Source: Methanosarcina sp. MSH10X1 (GTDB lineage Archaea; Halobacteriota; Methanosarcinia; Methanosarcinales; Methanosarcinaceae). From it: a stretch of DNA of 64,000 nucleotides. Shown here one piece after another: positions 1-16,129 of this stretch (positions are counted from its first letter, which is position 1; the number at the start of each line of letters is the position of its first letter). The translations under genes were made by a program, and so were the position numbers. A model generated the notes under the pieces. The model searched no databases. It saw nothing but the letters and a program-made list of their open reading frames with translations, and had not been told where the DNA came from. Location: NCBI RefSeq assembly GCF_004099695.1, contig NZ_SCHL01000003.1, positions 186,001-250,000 of the forward strand, written 5' to 3'.

Positions 1-1289
<1,289 letters not shown>

Positions 1290-1299
1290 CATAATCACC

Positions 1300-1830
1300 T
1301 CAGGCTTTCTGCACGATGTAGATTCCATCCTGGAAAATCCTCGGGTCGAATCTCTTGATTTTGGTCTTCTGTTCAATGTTTGCGGCAGTCTGCCCGACGT
1401 CTTCCTTGTTGATTCCGGAAATAATTACCTCATTTCCGCTTACCTTAACCTTTGTCTCACCAAGAATTTTTGCAAGTCTTGGCTTCTTTTCTCCAAGGAA
1501 GTTTCCGATTACGAAGATCTTACCATCAACTTTTACCTGCATTGGGAAGTGAGCGTACAAGATAGTCATCTTACACTCAAAGCCTTCATTTACGCCTGTG
1601 ATCAGGTTTTTGATATGGGAAGTAAAAGTCCCTACCATGGCTTTCTGTTCTTTCCTGGAGGATTCTGCATCCACCACTACTTCGCCTTCCCTGACTTCGA
1701 TCTTGATTCCGGGGTACCATAACTTTCTTTCTACAGTCCCCATAGGGCCCCTTGCTGTAAACACATCCTGAGATAAAGAGACGGAAACTCCTTCAGGAAT
1801 CTCTATTGTTCTTGCAATTTCCTTAACCAT
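1300..1830 (-). CDS. rpl6: Large ribosomal subunit protein L6
   Basis: The 176-residue product is universal ribosomal protein L6, built from two similar beta-sheet domains that bind 23S rRNA near the sarcin-ricin loop and the factor-binding site. The start [20 protein letters not shown] and the [11 protein letters not shown] segment (about residues 28-38) are typical, and the second domain ends with the [11 protein letters not shown]-like motif seen here as [14 protein letters not shown] purine-rich GGAGGG ribosome binding site precedes the ATG. L6 follows S8 by 17 bases and precedes L32e by 10, consistent with a single transcript. Confidence 0.96.
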   Translation of the reverse strand: MVKEIARTIEIPEGVSVSLSQDVFTARGPMGTVERKLWYPGIKIEVREGEVVVDAESSRKEQKAMVGTFTSHIKNLITGVNEGFECKMTILYAHFPMQVKVDGKIFVIGNFLGEKKPRLAKILGETKVKVSGNEVIISGINKEDVGQTAANIEQKTKIKRFDPRIFQDGIYIVQKA

Positions 1831-1847
1831 TTCCTGTTCCCTCCAGC

Positions 1848-2403
<556 letters not shown>

Positions 2404-2913
2404 TTACATGACCTCCACGCCATAGCTTTCGTTAAGGAAAGCAACTGCGTCCTCGACTGTAACCCTGTGGTTAGTCGGGATCTTCCTGGTTGCGATCCTT
2501 CTCTTGCAGATTCTCTCTCCAGGGCGCTTAATCACAACTGTTATGTCCATCCCGAAAACCCCGATGTTAGGGTCATATCTCATACCCGGAAAATCAGTGT
2601 GTTCTTCAACTCCGAAAGAGACATTTCCAAGGGAGTCAAACTGGGACCGGACCAGGGTTTTCTCAACGATATTCAGAGCTATCTCAAGGAACTGCTGGGC
2701 TTTCTGGCCTCTAAGAGTAACTTTGCAGCCTATGGGTTCGTTCTTCTTTATCGCAAAAGCCGGAAGAGTCCTCTTGGCAAAGCACCTGACAACTTCCTGT
2801 CCTGTAATAGACCTGAGGATCTCTTCGGCGTTTACGAGATGCTGGCCACTTTCTCCAACACCCATGTGGACAATTACCTTCTCAACAACCGGCGTGCGCA
2901 TAGAATTACTCAA
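2404..2913 (-). CDS. rpl5: Large ribosomal subunit protein L5
   Basis: The 169-residue protein is L5 (eukaryotic L11), which binds 5S rRNA with L18 and forms the central protuberance contact with the small-subunit head. Typical segments are [20 protein letters not shown] near the N-terminus, [20 protein letters not shown] and the central [21 protein letters not shown] loop. Its start overlaps the last eight bases of S4e, and its stop abuts S14. Its length is normal for archaeal L5. Confidence 0.96.
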   Translation of the reverse strand: MSNSMRTPVVEKVIVHMGVGESGQHLVNAEEILRSITGQEVVRCFAKRTLPAFAIKKNEPIGCKVTLRGQKAQQFLEIALNIVEKTLVRSQFDSLGNVSFGVEEHTDFPGMRYDPNIGVFGMDITVVIKRPGERICKRRIATRKIPTNHRVTVEDAVAFLNESYGVEVM

Positions 2914-3613
2914 TTACCTCACCACCGAGCCGAATCTCAGGCTTGTCCTCGCCAATGACGATTACGTAATCTTCAATCGTTTCGAAATCGGTTTCCCCGG
3001 AAATCGCAACTGTGTTGTGTCTGGAACTCTGAACTTCCTTGATTTCCTTAATCGTTCCGATTTCTCCGGAGTGCTGGCCGCCTACAACCATTGCCAGGTT
3101 GCCGACCTTGAACTGAAGGTGCTTTACTACCTGCTTGTCAGGCACGGAAAGAATCAGAGAGTCTTTTGTGCCGTACTCGTTGGAGCCAAGAATATTGGTC
3201 CCATCGTTCAGGTTAAGCTGCACCTTTCCTCCTTTGAGGGAAGTCTTGTTGTTAATCCTGCACAGTTTGTTGACGTTTGTCTCGCTCAACTTGTGAAGGG
3301 TCAGGCGCCCCTTTTCATCCTGGAGCATTCTGTATGTTTCGTTTATGAGCGGGAGTGTAATTACGTCAAAAAGCCCGACAGGGAACCTGAGGTCTTTTCT
3401 CGGAATGCCGTCTACAAGAACCTTGCCTTCCGAAAGAATCCTCTTACCCTCCCTGCTGTTGTTTACGAGCTTGAGAATGTCGCGAATTATGATTCCGAGC
3501 GGAAGACTGCGTGCCTGGCTGTGAGGCCCCGGGTGGGTTGTGGAGACCCATTTATAACCTTTTTTCCCGGCCTTCCAGCTTTTTGGGATTGATAATCTTT
3601 TCTGGTGTGTCAC
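2906..3613 (-). CDS. rps4e: Small ribosomal subunit protein S4e
   Basis: The 235-residue product is archaeal/eukaryotic S4e. It begins [22 protein letters not shown] and carries an S4-like RNA-binding segment (about residues 44-90), a central KOW-type domain around [20 protein letters not shown] (about 173-192) and the C-terminal DYVIVIG stretch. S4e stabilises 16S rRNA in the small-subunit body. It follows L24 by 13 bases and overlaps L5 by eight, so both junctions are consistent with one polycistronic message. Confidence 0.96.
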   Translation of the reverse strand: MTHQKRLSIPKSWKAGKKGYKWVSTTHPGPHSQARSLPLGIIIRDILKLVNNSREGKRILSEGKVLVDGIPRKDLRFPVGLFDVITLPLINETYRMLQDEKGRLTLHKLSETNVNKLCRINNKTSLKGGKVQLNLNDGTNILGSNEYGTKDSLILSVPDKQVVKHLQFKVGNLAMVVGGQHSGEIGTIKEIKEVQSSRHNTVAISGETDFETIEDYVIVIGEDKPEIRLGGEVIE

Positions 3614-3626
3614 AAAATCACCTGCC

Positions 3627-6171
<2,545 letters not shown>

Positions 6172-6627
6172 TTAGCGCACCTCGGAAAGAATCATCTCAA
6201 TATTTACGGTGTCTGTGTCTTTGGGAGTGGCCCTTCCTCTGGCCCTTGGCATGAACCCGTGAATTGTCCTTCCCCGCTGAATTGCTGCATGGGAAATGAA
6301 CATATTTGCTGGCTCAAGACCCTTATATTCGGCATTGCTTTCTGCATTCTTCAAGACCTTGAGGATCTCTTTCGAAGCATTGACAGGGTACCTGCCTGCA
6401 GCCATAGGACCTTTTCGGTGTCCTGTTCCGTCATGGTGCCTTTTGAAGGGTACAGCCTTTTTCAAAGCAATTACGTCTTCTAAAAACTTTCTTGCTTCAG
6501 CGACCTTCATGCCCTTAATTTTGCAGCAGACTTCACGGGACTTTTTAGGGGAAATATGAAGTTCAGAACCCATAGCCTTAGAGGTTGTCTCAGGGTTTCC
6601 CTTAACTGAATAATCAATTTTTGCCAT
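6172..6627 (-). CDS. rpl22: Large ribosomal subunit protein L22
   Basis: The 151-residue protein is archaeal L22, whose extended beta-hairpin lines the peptide exit tunnel. [20 protein letters not shown], the helix [20 protein letters not shown] and the hairpin region with [11 protein letters not shown]-like sequence (here [20 protein letters not shown]) are characteristic. I start at ATG 6627 because a GAGGTGA ribosome binding site lies six bases upstream; an in-frame start at 6636 overlaps that site. The stop abuts the S3 start. Confidence 0.95.
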   Translation of the reverse strand: MAKIDYSVKGNPETTSKAMGSELHISPKKSREVCCKIKGMKVAEARKFLEDVIALKKAVPFKRHHDGTGHRKGPMAAGRYPVNASKEILKVLKNAESNAEYKGLEPANMFISHAAIQRGRTIHGFMPRARGRATPKDTDTVNIEMILSEVR

Positions 6628-6637
6628 CCCTCTCACC

Positions 6638-7060
<423 letters not shown>

Positions 7061-7063
7061 TCA

Positions 7064-7783
<720 letters not shown>

Positions 7784-7790
7784 TCACACC

Positions 7791-8797
<1,007 letters not shown>

Positions 8798-8802
8798 TCT
8801 GT

Positions 8803-9845
<1,043 letters not shown>

Positions 9846-10104
9846 ACCAGCCCCTCCGGTCGGCTCAACATGAGTGGCAAAAGAGAAATGCACTGGATTC
9901 CCCGAACGCTACCAGGTGGGGAGGGACGTCTTTCAGACCTGCCTGGCAGTTATGCCTCGAGCAGACCAGAGCTCTATTGCTCCCGGTACCCTAATTCCTT
10001 CAGGTATCTGCAAATATCCGATCCTCTTCCCAGCTTGTCTAGCAGGAGCATACTCTTAAAGGACCGATTTACGATCCTGGCAGACCCAAATCCAGGCATC
10101 CGGC

Positions 10105-10190
10105 CCTGATTTGAAACATTCGTAGCCTGATTTGAAACTTCAGTATTCGGTAACCTGATTTTGAATTCAGTTCCCTGATTTGAAACTTCA
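10105..10190. repeat. Four direct repeats of CCTGATTTGAAAC in the operon leader region
   Basis: Copies begin at 10105, 10126, 10154 and 10174; the third carries an inserted T and diverges after CCTGATTTTGAA. Spacing is 20-28 bases. Read on the minus strand they give GTTTCAAATCAGG, partly encoding a repeated VSNQ in a frame that I do not consider a gene. Clustered short repeats upstream of a ribosomal operon could be protein-binding sites. Confidence 0.6.
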
Positions 10191-10529
10191 TTAGTCAGTG
10201 ACTGCAACCGCGACTCATCGAAAACCTGAACAGTTTCGTGCGATTTTAGGCGCCGTTACGACGCCGAAAGCGGGCGTTTCAAAGCATTGGCCCTTTGACA
10301 CTCATGTTGATCCGACTTTTCTCACTGGATTTATCTTCAATGCAGGAAATCTTCCGTAAAGCACGGCAGAAAACCCATCTCCCGGAAACTTCCGGGAAAG
10401 TTAGCATTAAGCATCACATTGATCTGATTAGATAATTTCAAGCACTAAATACCTGAAATTTCCATCTCTGATGTACTTTGCCTTTAAATAGCACATCTAA
10501 TATATAAAGCCTTTGCAGGCGAGAAGATA

Positions 10530-10735
10530 ATTACAAAAGAAGAATCGACCTCAGAAGAGAAATAAGTAAATAAATTAAAGAGTCCGAACTCGTATTTCCC
10601 CGATCTGAACATTGAGGCATGGAATTACAATCGAAGGAATACGAGTCCTACTTATAAACAAGCAGGAACCCACAGGCCGGCTTGAGAATGCGTTATACAA
10701 CCGGTCTGTGAGTATCTGCCTGTAAGCAGAATTAT
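10530..10735 (+). ncRNA. Candidate structured RNA downstream of a TATA-like box
   Basis: A TATA-like sequence (TAATATATAAAG, about 10499-10510) is followed by a stretch with two strong inverted repeats. The first pairs ACTCGTATTTCC near 10588-10600 with GGAATACGAGT near 10636-10648. The second pairs CACAGGCCGG near 10671-10680 with CCGGTCTGTG near 10702-10711, with one G-U pair and an outer GCAG/CTGC helix. No protein frame covers it. The arrangement looks like a small RNA gene, but I recognise no family, and the ends are estimates. Confidence 0.35.
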
Positions 10736-10942
10736 ACATAGGTGTGTAAGTGTATATTATACATAACCAGTTACTGGGTACATTTGAAACCGGATAGGTT
10801 TTGTTAATTTAGTCATTACTCCGGATTTTCGGATTATTGATCAGATTTTGTTCAGATTTTGTTCAGATTTCTTTCGTACTTTAAATCCCGGTCACCTGCG
10901 TATGAGATTATAAGCCTGATCCGCTGTTGGAATCCAGCAGGA

Positions 10943-11098
10943 TTATGCAGGCATTAAAGGAGAAACTATATTTCTACCCGAATCAGCCTGAGATTTTGAA
11001 AGACAGTGCAGGGTACAGTAAACAGCTTTCCCCTCCCTGTTTTTCAGGACGATAAATTCACTCCCGCAAGCCGGACAAACTTTCTTTATATAATCCAT
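10943..11098 (-). CDS. Small Cys-rich (zinc-ribbon-like) protein, 51 aa
   Basis: A short gene starts at ATG 11098 with a well-placed GGTGAT ribosome binding site at about 11104-11109 and ends at TAA 10943-10945. The product begins MDYIKKVCPACGSEFIVLKN and continues REGKAVYCTLHCLSKSQADS, ending in a 10-residue polar tail. A CPAC pair (residues 8-11) and a CTLHC pair (28-32) about twenty residues apart suggest a single zinc-binding ribbon. The amino-acid make-up and the codon use look coding. I do not recognise a named family. It stands alone: the leader of the ribosomal operon lies on one side and a PEF-CTERM gene on the other. A role in nucleic-acid binding or as a small regulator is only a guess from the motif. 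Confidence 0.65.
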   Translation of the reverse strand: MDYIKKVCPACGSEFIVLKNREGKAVYCTLHCLSKSQADSGRNIVSPLMPA

Positions 11099-11581
11099 CA
11101 GACATCACCGCTTTTTGACGTTAAACTGTGGCATTTGTTTCTTTGCTAAACTTAATCATGCGTTTTATCCGAGGCAAGAACAAAAGAACTCCTCAATAAC
11201 GTGCTAAATAATACATTTAATAAAGGATGGTTTTTCTAATCAGCGGCACATTCTATTTTTGTTCAAGTAGGTCTATTGATTTATTTCTCCGCCTGTAAGT
11301 AGTATGCTCAAAAGGGTAAATAGTATCAAGAATCATAATTTCTGATAAATAGTACTGAAAACAGGCAGCCAGAAAGCTCATACAGCTCTTAAGCTTAGAA
11401 AGACAAATATAGATTCTAACACGAGAGAAATCTGATATCTTTAGAGGTTATAAAAGAAATTATTTTTTATTTACTGCTTAATGTGAGAAGTTTTACACAT
11501 AAAAATGTAGTAAGCGGATAAGAAATCAAAAGTGAATCAGGAGTTAAAAGTTAAAAAATAAAAAAGAAAGGTTGGAAAATA
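11099..11581. other. Intergenic region, AT-rich
   Basis: These 480 bases hold no supported gene. The left part is the upstream region of the small Cys-rich gene, and the right part holds the U-rich termination tract of the PEF-CTERM gene. Nothing else stands out. Confidence 0.5.
11535..11579 (-). terminator. U-rich termination tract after the PEF-CTERM gene
   Basis: Immediately after the stop codon the minus strand reads CCTTTCTTTTTTATTTTTTA and continues with TTTTAACTCC. Runs of U without a hairpin are the usual archaeal termination signal. Confidence 0.6.
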
Positions 11582-12160
11582 TCACAGCCCTTCTTTCCTG
11601 CGTCCGAATACGAAAAGGAGTCCAATTATGCCTGCAATGGGGGCGGCAACAGTTGGAAACTCAGGAATGTTTGCGGATCCAGATGCTGACCCGCTGTCAA
11701 TCGCTACGCTTCCTTGTTGGGAATCTGAAACAGTAGTTGATTTGTAAACAGTTCCTTCATTATCATATACTGTTACTGTACCGGCTTTTAATGGCATATT
11801 GGCTGCATGTCTAACACGTAGAGTAAAGGTCTTCTCTACAACTTCATTATTCGCGTCTTTGATAATACCACCGGAAGAGGTGCCGCTTATAACGTAGTTA
11901 AGACTTTTCATGTTAGTTCCGCTAGCCCATTCACTCATTCCACCAATCTGTGCTTCAATAGATGGATCGCTAGTTGTTACAGAAATTGTTCGATCACCGG
12001 CAACGGCATAGTTATTAATGTATACGGTCGCCTCATCTGTACCCGATGCAATATTGAAAGAATACTTACTGAAATCTACATTACAAGGACTTGCCGCTGC
12101 TGATCCGGCCATACAAAGTATTAATAAACCGCTCACTATTGATATTAACATTTTTCTCAT
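11582..12160 (-). CDS. PEF-CTERM surface protein (archaeosortase C substrate)
   Basis: The 192-residue protein has an N-terminal signal peptide (MRKMLISIVSGLLILCMAGS followed by AAAS) and a beta-rich extracellular part. It ends with a sorting signal: PEFP at residues 166-169, a hydrophobic helix, and the basic tail GRRKEGL. This tripartite tail is the PEF-CTERM signal processed by archaeosortase C, whose gene is at 17579. The body (about residues 25-155) contains no enzyme motif and resembles an immunoglobulin-like fold; I do not recognise its ligand. An AGGGGT ribosome binding site precedes the ATG, and the gene is probably transcribed alone. Likely fate: secretion, cleavage before the membrane helix, and anchoring to a lipid or glycan. 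Confidence 0.88.
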   Translation of the reverse strand: MRKMLISIVSGLLILCMAGSAAASPCNVDFSKYSFNIASGTDEATVYINNYAVAGDRTISVTTSDPSIEAQIGGMSEWASGTNMKSLNYVISGTSSGGIIKDANNEVVEKTFTLRVRHAANMPLKAGTVTVYDNEGTVYKSTTVSDSQQGSVAIDSGSASGSANIPEFPTVAAPIAGIIGLLFVFGRRKEGL

Positions 12161-13050
12161 AATCTATACCCCTACTTTCCAGATATTTTTACTCCACTGT
12201 CTGGGAAGTTAATTAAACTCGACCTATATGAACGCTTAATTTCGGGGGAGACCACTAAAAGAGCTTTTTTTCTGAGTACTGATTAGATCACTCACGTCTG
12301 TTTCTCATTTCTTACATACTGTACATCCAGGTTCTGTACATATGCAAGTCAGGGAAGCAGACTTTCCGGGGGAGCGAAAAGCATTCAGAAGAACAACAAG
12401 TTAATGGGCCACGGCCAATCTTGAAATTAAGCATTTTATAATGTCATAGGATATATCTATCAAGAAATATATAAGGATGTGCAAGCTAAATATATAATAT
12501 AAGATAATCCTTCATTAATTCAACAATATAAATAAAAATGGATAAAAACAAAAACTTGAACGCCAGTATTGAGAAAAGCTCGTAATGAAGCCTTCTTTTA
12601 AGCCATAGCTTATATATTGTTTATATATGAGTATTCTAATTAAGGATTTTTTAGCAGCTTCTTTTTTGAGTTATGAATCATAAAGTGTTACATTCTTAAT
12701 CGAATAGATGTTTATAATATTACCCTTATTCCTATAACTTTCTAACATGATAAAGCAAATATTAGGTTAATATTTCAAAAGCTACCAGATATCACATTAA
12801 CAATTTATAGTCAGTTAACCAGGTTATTTTTAAAATACCTAATTTATAAATTTAGATACTGAGAAAGTCAATGGATTGTAAAGAAATAGAAGATGAGAAG
12901 AGCACAGAAGGCAGAATATTAAAGAAAGAACAAAAAATGCGGAATAGAATGCAAAATAAGGAAGCCCAAAGCCGGAAATAAAGCAAAAAATCAGAGTATG
13001 ATAAGAGAATTAAAAACAAAGAATTAACGGGAAGAAGTACAGGAAAAAAT

Positions 13051-13190
13051 CCTGTACCTCAATATCCTGTACCTCAATATCCTGTACCTCAATATCTGTA
13101 CCTCAATATCCTGTACCTCAATATCTGTACCTCAATATCCTGTACCTCAATTCCTGTACCTCAATATCCGTACCTAAATATCCTGCACCC
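13051..13190. repeat. Tandem repeat of about 15-16 bases (TGTACCTCAATATCC)
   Basis: About nine units of CCTGTACCTCAATAT are arranged head to tail, some lacking one C, and decaying at the right end (CCGTACCTAAATAT, CCTGCACCC). The units are too short and too regular, with no spacers, for a CRISPR array. The tract lies 3' of the DUF1616 gene. Confidence 0.9.
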
Positions 13191-13242
13191 AAAATACTAT
13201 CTTCAAATTCTTCCAGTCTGCTGTTAAAAGTTAAATGCAGCT

Positions 13243-13264
13243 GGCAGGGTTGACCGCGCCTGCC
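13243..13264 (-). terminator. Hairpin after the DUF1616 gene
   Basis: GGCAGG at 13243-13248 pairs with CCTGCC at 13259-13264, five bases beyond the stop codon of the minus-strand gene. It is followed on that strand by a moderately U-rich stretch (TTTAACTTTTAAC), so it may end the transcript. Confidence 0.4.
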
Positions 13265-13268
13265 GGGA

Positions 13269-15686
13269 TCAAGCAGGATGGTCAACTACGAATGTAATAT
13301 TCCCTTCTACTTTTTCAGAGTTCAGATCAGTACCCGTTACTGAGATTTTGTGATCTCCTTCGTCTATTTCGGATTTTATATCCGCTGTGTAATAATAGTC
13401 ACCGTCCGAGTACGACAGATAGGTGACATTAACCTGTTCATTAGCGGATATTGATACCGAAGGCTCCTTTTTCAATGCGGTTGAAGGAGTAACCCTGATC
13501 TCCAGGTCTCCGGTATCAATGCTATGCGGGTTCGCTTCAATTTCGAAGTCGGGCAGGGAATTGTCAACATAAATCTCACCCATTACCGGTACCGTATTCC
13601 CGTAGATATCCGTGCATATCGCTTCCACGATGAAGTAATTTCCATACCTTGTTATGTAACCGCCTGTCCAGGTGATCCCGTCCGTTGAGGTCAGTTCACC
13701 GGTTTCCGGCTTAAAACCGTCCCTGGTAACCCGGCACACGACTGAACTGAGAGGCACGGGATAGGTAACAGTAATGTTTGTGGCGCCTTTACACGGATTG
13801 GGAGAGATGTCCAATGTGGCTACGGGAGTGCCGGTGTAGACTCTGGTTTTTGTATCCGGCGCGGGGTGTGCAGGTTCTTCATTGCCTGCATTATCCATTG
13901 CTCTTGAACGGAAATAGTAGGTCTGGTCATGCTCTCCGGCAAAAACCGACGAGGTGTCAGTAGTCCTTGAAATCCAGGGCTCCCAGTTAACCCCGTCCGT
14001 ACTTGAGTCAATGGAATAGTAAGCAATTCCTGAGTTGTCATCCGTTCCGTTCCAGGAGACCGTAAAGCTGTCCTGGTTAGTGAAAGCCGGAAGTTCCTCT
14101 ACGCTTGATTCCGGAGGGGTTGTTTCGACCGTATTGGAATTCGAAACATACACGGAAAGTTCGGAAAGGGGCTTGAAGGAAATACTGTCCCAGAGTACCT
14201 GTACAGGTGCCAGTTCTCCTGAGGTCTGGTTCAAGCCGAATGCCAGCACATTATCACCCGCATGCAGGGAAACCGGAACCTCAATGTGCTGCCAGTCTTC
14301 GTATTCGCTTATCCCGTCAGTCCAGACAATCTCTCCGTTAACAGTAAGATATTTCACCTGAGCGCCCGCCCCACTGGAACTTGAATTAAAGTCGTCCTTT
14401 ACATATGCTGACAGCACGGTTATGGTTTCTTCATCACATTTTATGCGCTGGGAGATCTCGCCTGACTGCTCGGGAGAATCGAAAAGGGTTCCATTATAGG
14501 AATTGTTCATCCCATACGCAGAGGAAGAGTTTACTCCCAAACCGCTCACATAGGAACCTGTAATTTCATCGGCGTTCGAAGTAAAGTTCCAGCCTGTTGA
14601 AGATTCCATCTCTCCGTTCTCTAGGGAGGGAACTATACTGTAGTTCTCATCGTTCAGATGATTGAAGCTGTTATTGTTTTCTATATAAAGATGAACAGAC
14701 CGGTAAGGGAAATAATCCGGTTTTTGCTTAAACAGCGCAAACTCAAGTTTGGATTTGCCATTCTTCAATTCCTGGCGTGTATATGTAAGATTCTTCTGCC
14801 AGGCTTCCCCGTTCGTTAAGGGAACATTCAGTTCCTTGATAACTTCCCCGTCAAGTCTCATCTGGAGGACATAGACTACATCCCTGAGCTCATGGTTTTC
14901 GATGCCGACCGTGGCATTGATAGGGACATAGAGCAGGCTCTCTTCAGGATAGCCCTCGGCTTTTCCATCCGGCCCGAGGAGATAAAGCATGGTAAAAGTC
15001 TCTTTTTCCCGGGTCATCTTGGCATATGCAAGCATTCCGCTTGAAATGATTATCGAGCCTATAAGGGCAATTATAAGTGCCTTTTCAATCTGCGGAGGCA
15101 AAGGCTTTATTTTGACCCCGGTTTCGGGCTGCTTATACCTTAAGCCCTTTGCTTTAACCTTGCTTCGCGACCTGTGAAAACGCCTCTGTTCGGCAGGAAG
15201 CGGTTCTTCATTTTCAGATTCGCCGGAATCGGCAGCTTCGCTACCTTCCTCAGAAGCATCGGATTTGAGACTTCGTATGAATTCCCGGATTGAAAACGAG
15301 AACTGCTCATCCTCATCCAGAAGCTTTCGCGTAAAAAGCGCAATTATGCTGAAGAATGCCGTTATTCCGACAATGGATACAACAATCGGGATCGGGCGGT
15401 AGCCTGAAGGAAGAAGGCTTATTAAAAATCCGTCAAAAACCGTAAGAATGAGGCTGAAGCCCACACTTAACGTAAAACGCTCTATCCCGCTGATTTCCTT
15501 CTTTCCCGGAAAAAGCGCGGATATGAAAGCATAACCGGGAATAAAGAAAAAGAGAGACAGAGCCAGGGGGATTTTGAAAAAAGTTTCGTTGAAGGGTTCT
15601 ATAAGTACAAAGACTGCTGCGAGACACGAGAAAAAAGTTATCGCAAGTAAATCATCTACATAAACACATTTTTTGAAGTATGGCAT
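13269..15686 (-). CDS. DUF1616 membrane protein with large extracellular beta-rich region
   Basis: The 805-residue protein starts with four membrane helices (about residues 10-120) that include the DUF1616 signature PLALSLFFFIPGYAFISALF followed by IERFTLSVGFSL. After a charged cytoplasmic linker (about 140-195) comes another helix (about 200-222), and then a long outside part. The outside part starts with the DUF1616 C-terminal segment (EKETFTMLYLLGPDGKAEGY). It continues with a carbohydrate-binding-like jelly-roll region (about 355-510), a fibronectin-III-like domain with TVSWNGTDDNSGIAYYSIDS (about 540-630), and two further Ig-like domains. DUF1616 proteins are known companions of archaeosortase and exosortase loci; their role is not established. 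Here it lies between a PEF-CTERM substrate and archaeosortase C, so a part in receiving or attaching sorted proteins is plausible but inferred. The ribosome binding site is weak. Confidence 0.8.
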   Translation of the reverse strand: MPYFKKCVYVDDLLAITFFSCLAAVFVLIEPFNETFFKIPLALSLFFFIPGYAFISALFPGKKEISGIERFTLSVGFSLILTVFDGFLISLLPSGYRPIPIVVSIVGITAFFSIIALFTRKLLDEDEQFSFSIREFIRSLKSDASEEGSEAADSGESENEEPLPAEQRRFHRSRSKVKAKGLRYKQPETGVKIKPLPPQIEKALIIALIGSIIISSGMLAYAKMTREKETFTMLYLLGPDGKAEGYPEESLLYVPINATVGIENHELRDVVYVLQMRLDGEVIKELNVPLTNGEAWQKNLTYTRQELKNGKSKLEFALFKQKPDYFPYRSVHLYIENNNSFNHLNDENYSIVPSLENGEMESSTGWNFTSNADEITGSYVSGLGVNSSSAYGMNNSYNGTLFDSPEQSGEISQRIKCDEETITVLSAYVKDDFNSSSSGAGAQVKYLTVNGEIVWTDGISEYEDWQHIEVPVSLHAGDNVLAFGLNQTSGELAPVQVLWDSISFKPLSELSVYVSNSNTVETTPPESSVEELPAFTNQDSFTVSWNGTDDNSGIAYYSIDSSTDGVNWEPWISRTTDTSSVFAGEHDQTYYFRSRAMDNAGNEEPAHPAPDTKTRVYTGTPVATLDISPNPCKGATNITVTYPVPLSSVVCRVTRDGFKPETGELTSTDGITWTGGYITRYGNYFIVEAICTDIYGNTVPVMGEIYVDNSLPDFEIEANPHSIDTGDLEIRVTPSTALKKEPSVSISANEQVNVTYLSYSDGDYYYTADIKSEIDEGDHKISVTGTDLNSEKVEGNITFVVDHPA

Positions 15687-16129
15687 CCTGTACTGAGGTA
15701 ATTCATTAAGAGATATAATTGTTTTGAATAATAATAGAATTATTCCGGGAAAGGACTGAAAAAAAACGGTTAGGGAAGAATTTTATGCGAAGAGTATATT
15801 TTATATAAAAAGAATTTTTTAGAAAACCCTGGTTTATGTAGAAATTGGCAGGAGCCAGACTTTTGACTGCTTGAGGCTTAATACGCGATACATCCAATAC
15901 GCAATACATCCCGAAAAAGTAGAAAATTGTCATCTCCAGAAAGGTTCAAGAGACAGGATCGTGAAATTTTGGAAAGAGAACTTCCAGGGAATTTTGATTC
16001 GTAAATTATTTACTTTCCTGGGCTCAGTGTTATAGCACAGGCAACAAAAGAAATTACGAAACTGCACACAGATTGTTGATAGAATTATAGATTATTTTGA
16101 AAAACCAGATGATTGCTGGGGATAGAAAA
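15687..16129. other. Divergent intergenic region
   Basis: This 440-base gap separates the leftward DUF1616 gene and the rightward M48 protease gene. It is AT-rich, and no gene is visible. It should carry both promoters; the TATATTTTATATAAAAAG stretch near 15790-15812 is the best TATA-like candidate. Confidence 0.4.

Larger units (their letters stand above)
12161..13268. other. Intergenic region with a tandem-repeat tract
   Basis: About 1.1 kb of AT-rich sequence separates the PEF-CTERM gene and the DUF1616 gene. Several TATA-like stretches occur (for example near 12487-12500 and 12605-12625). A 36-codon open frame at 12871-12981 follows a TATA-like box but is not supported otherwise. The clear structure is the repeat tract at 13051-13190. 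Confidence 0.5.

Noticed and set aside
9870-10207. Short frames upstream of L3 on both strands
   Set aside because: Overlap each other, no good start, and the sequence consists largely of leader repeats.
12871-12981. 36-codon frame after a TATA-like box
   Set aside because: Only charged residues, no ribosome binding site, no relatives recognised; could be a leaderless peptide but not supportable.
13051-13190. CRISPR array
   Set aside because: Units of 15-16 bases abut directly without unique spacers, and no cas gene is in the window.
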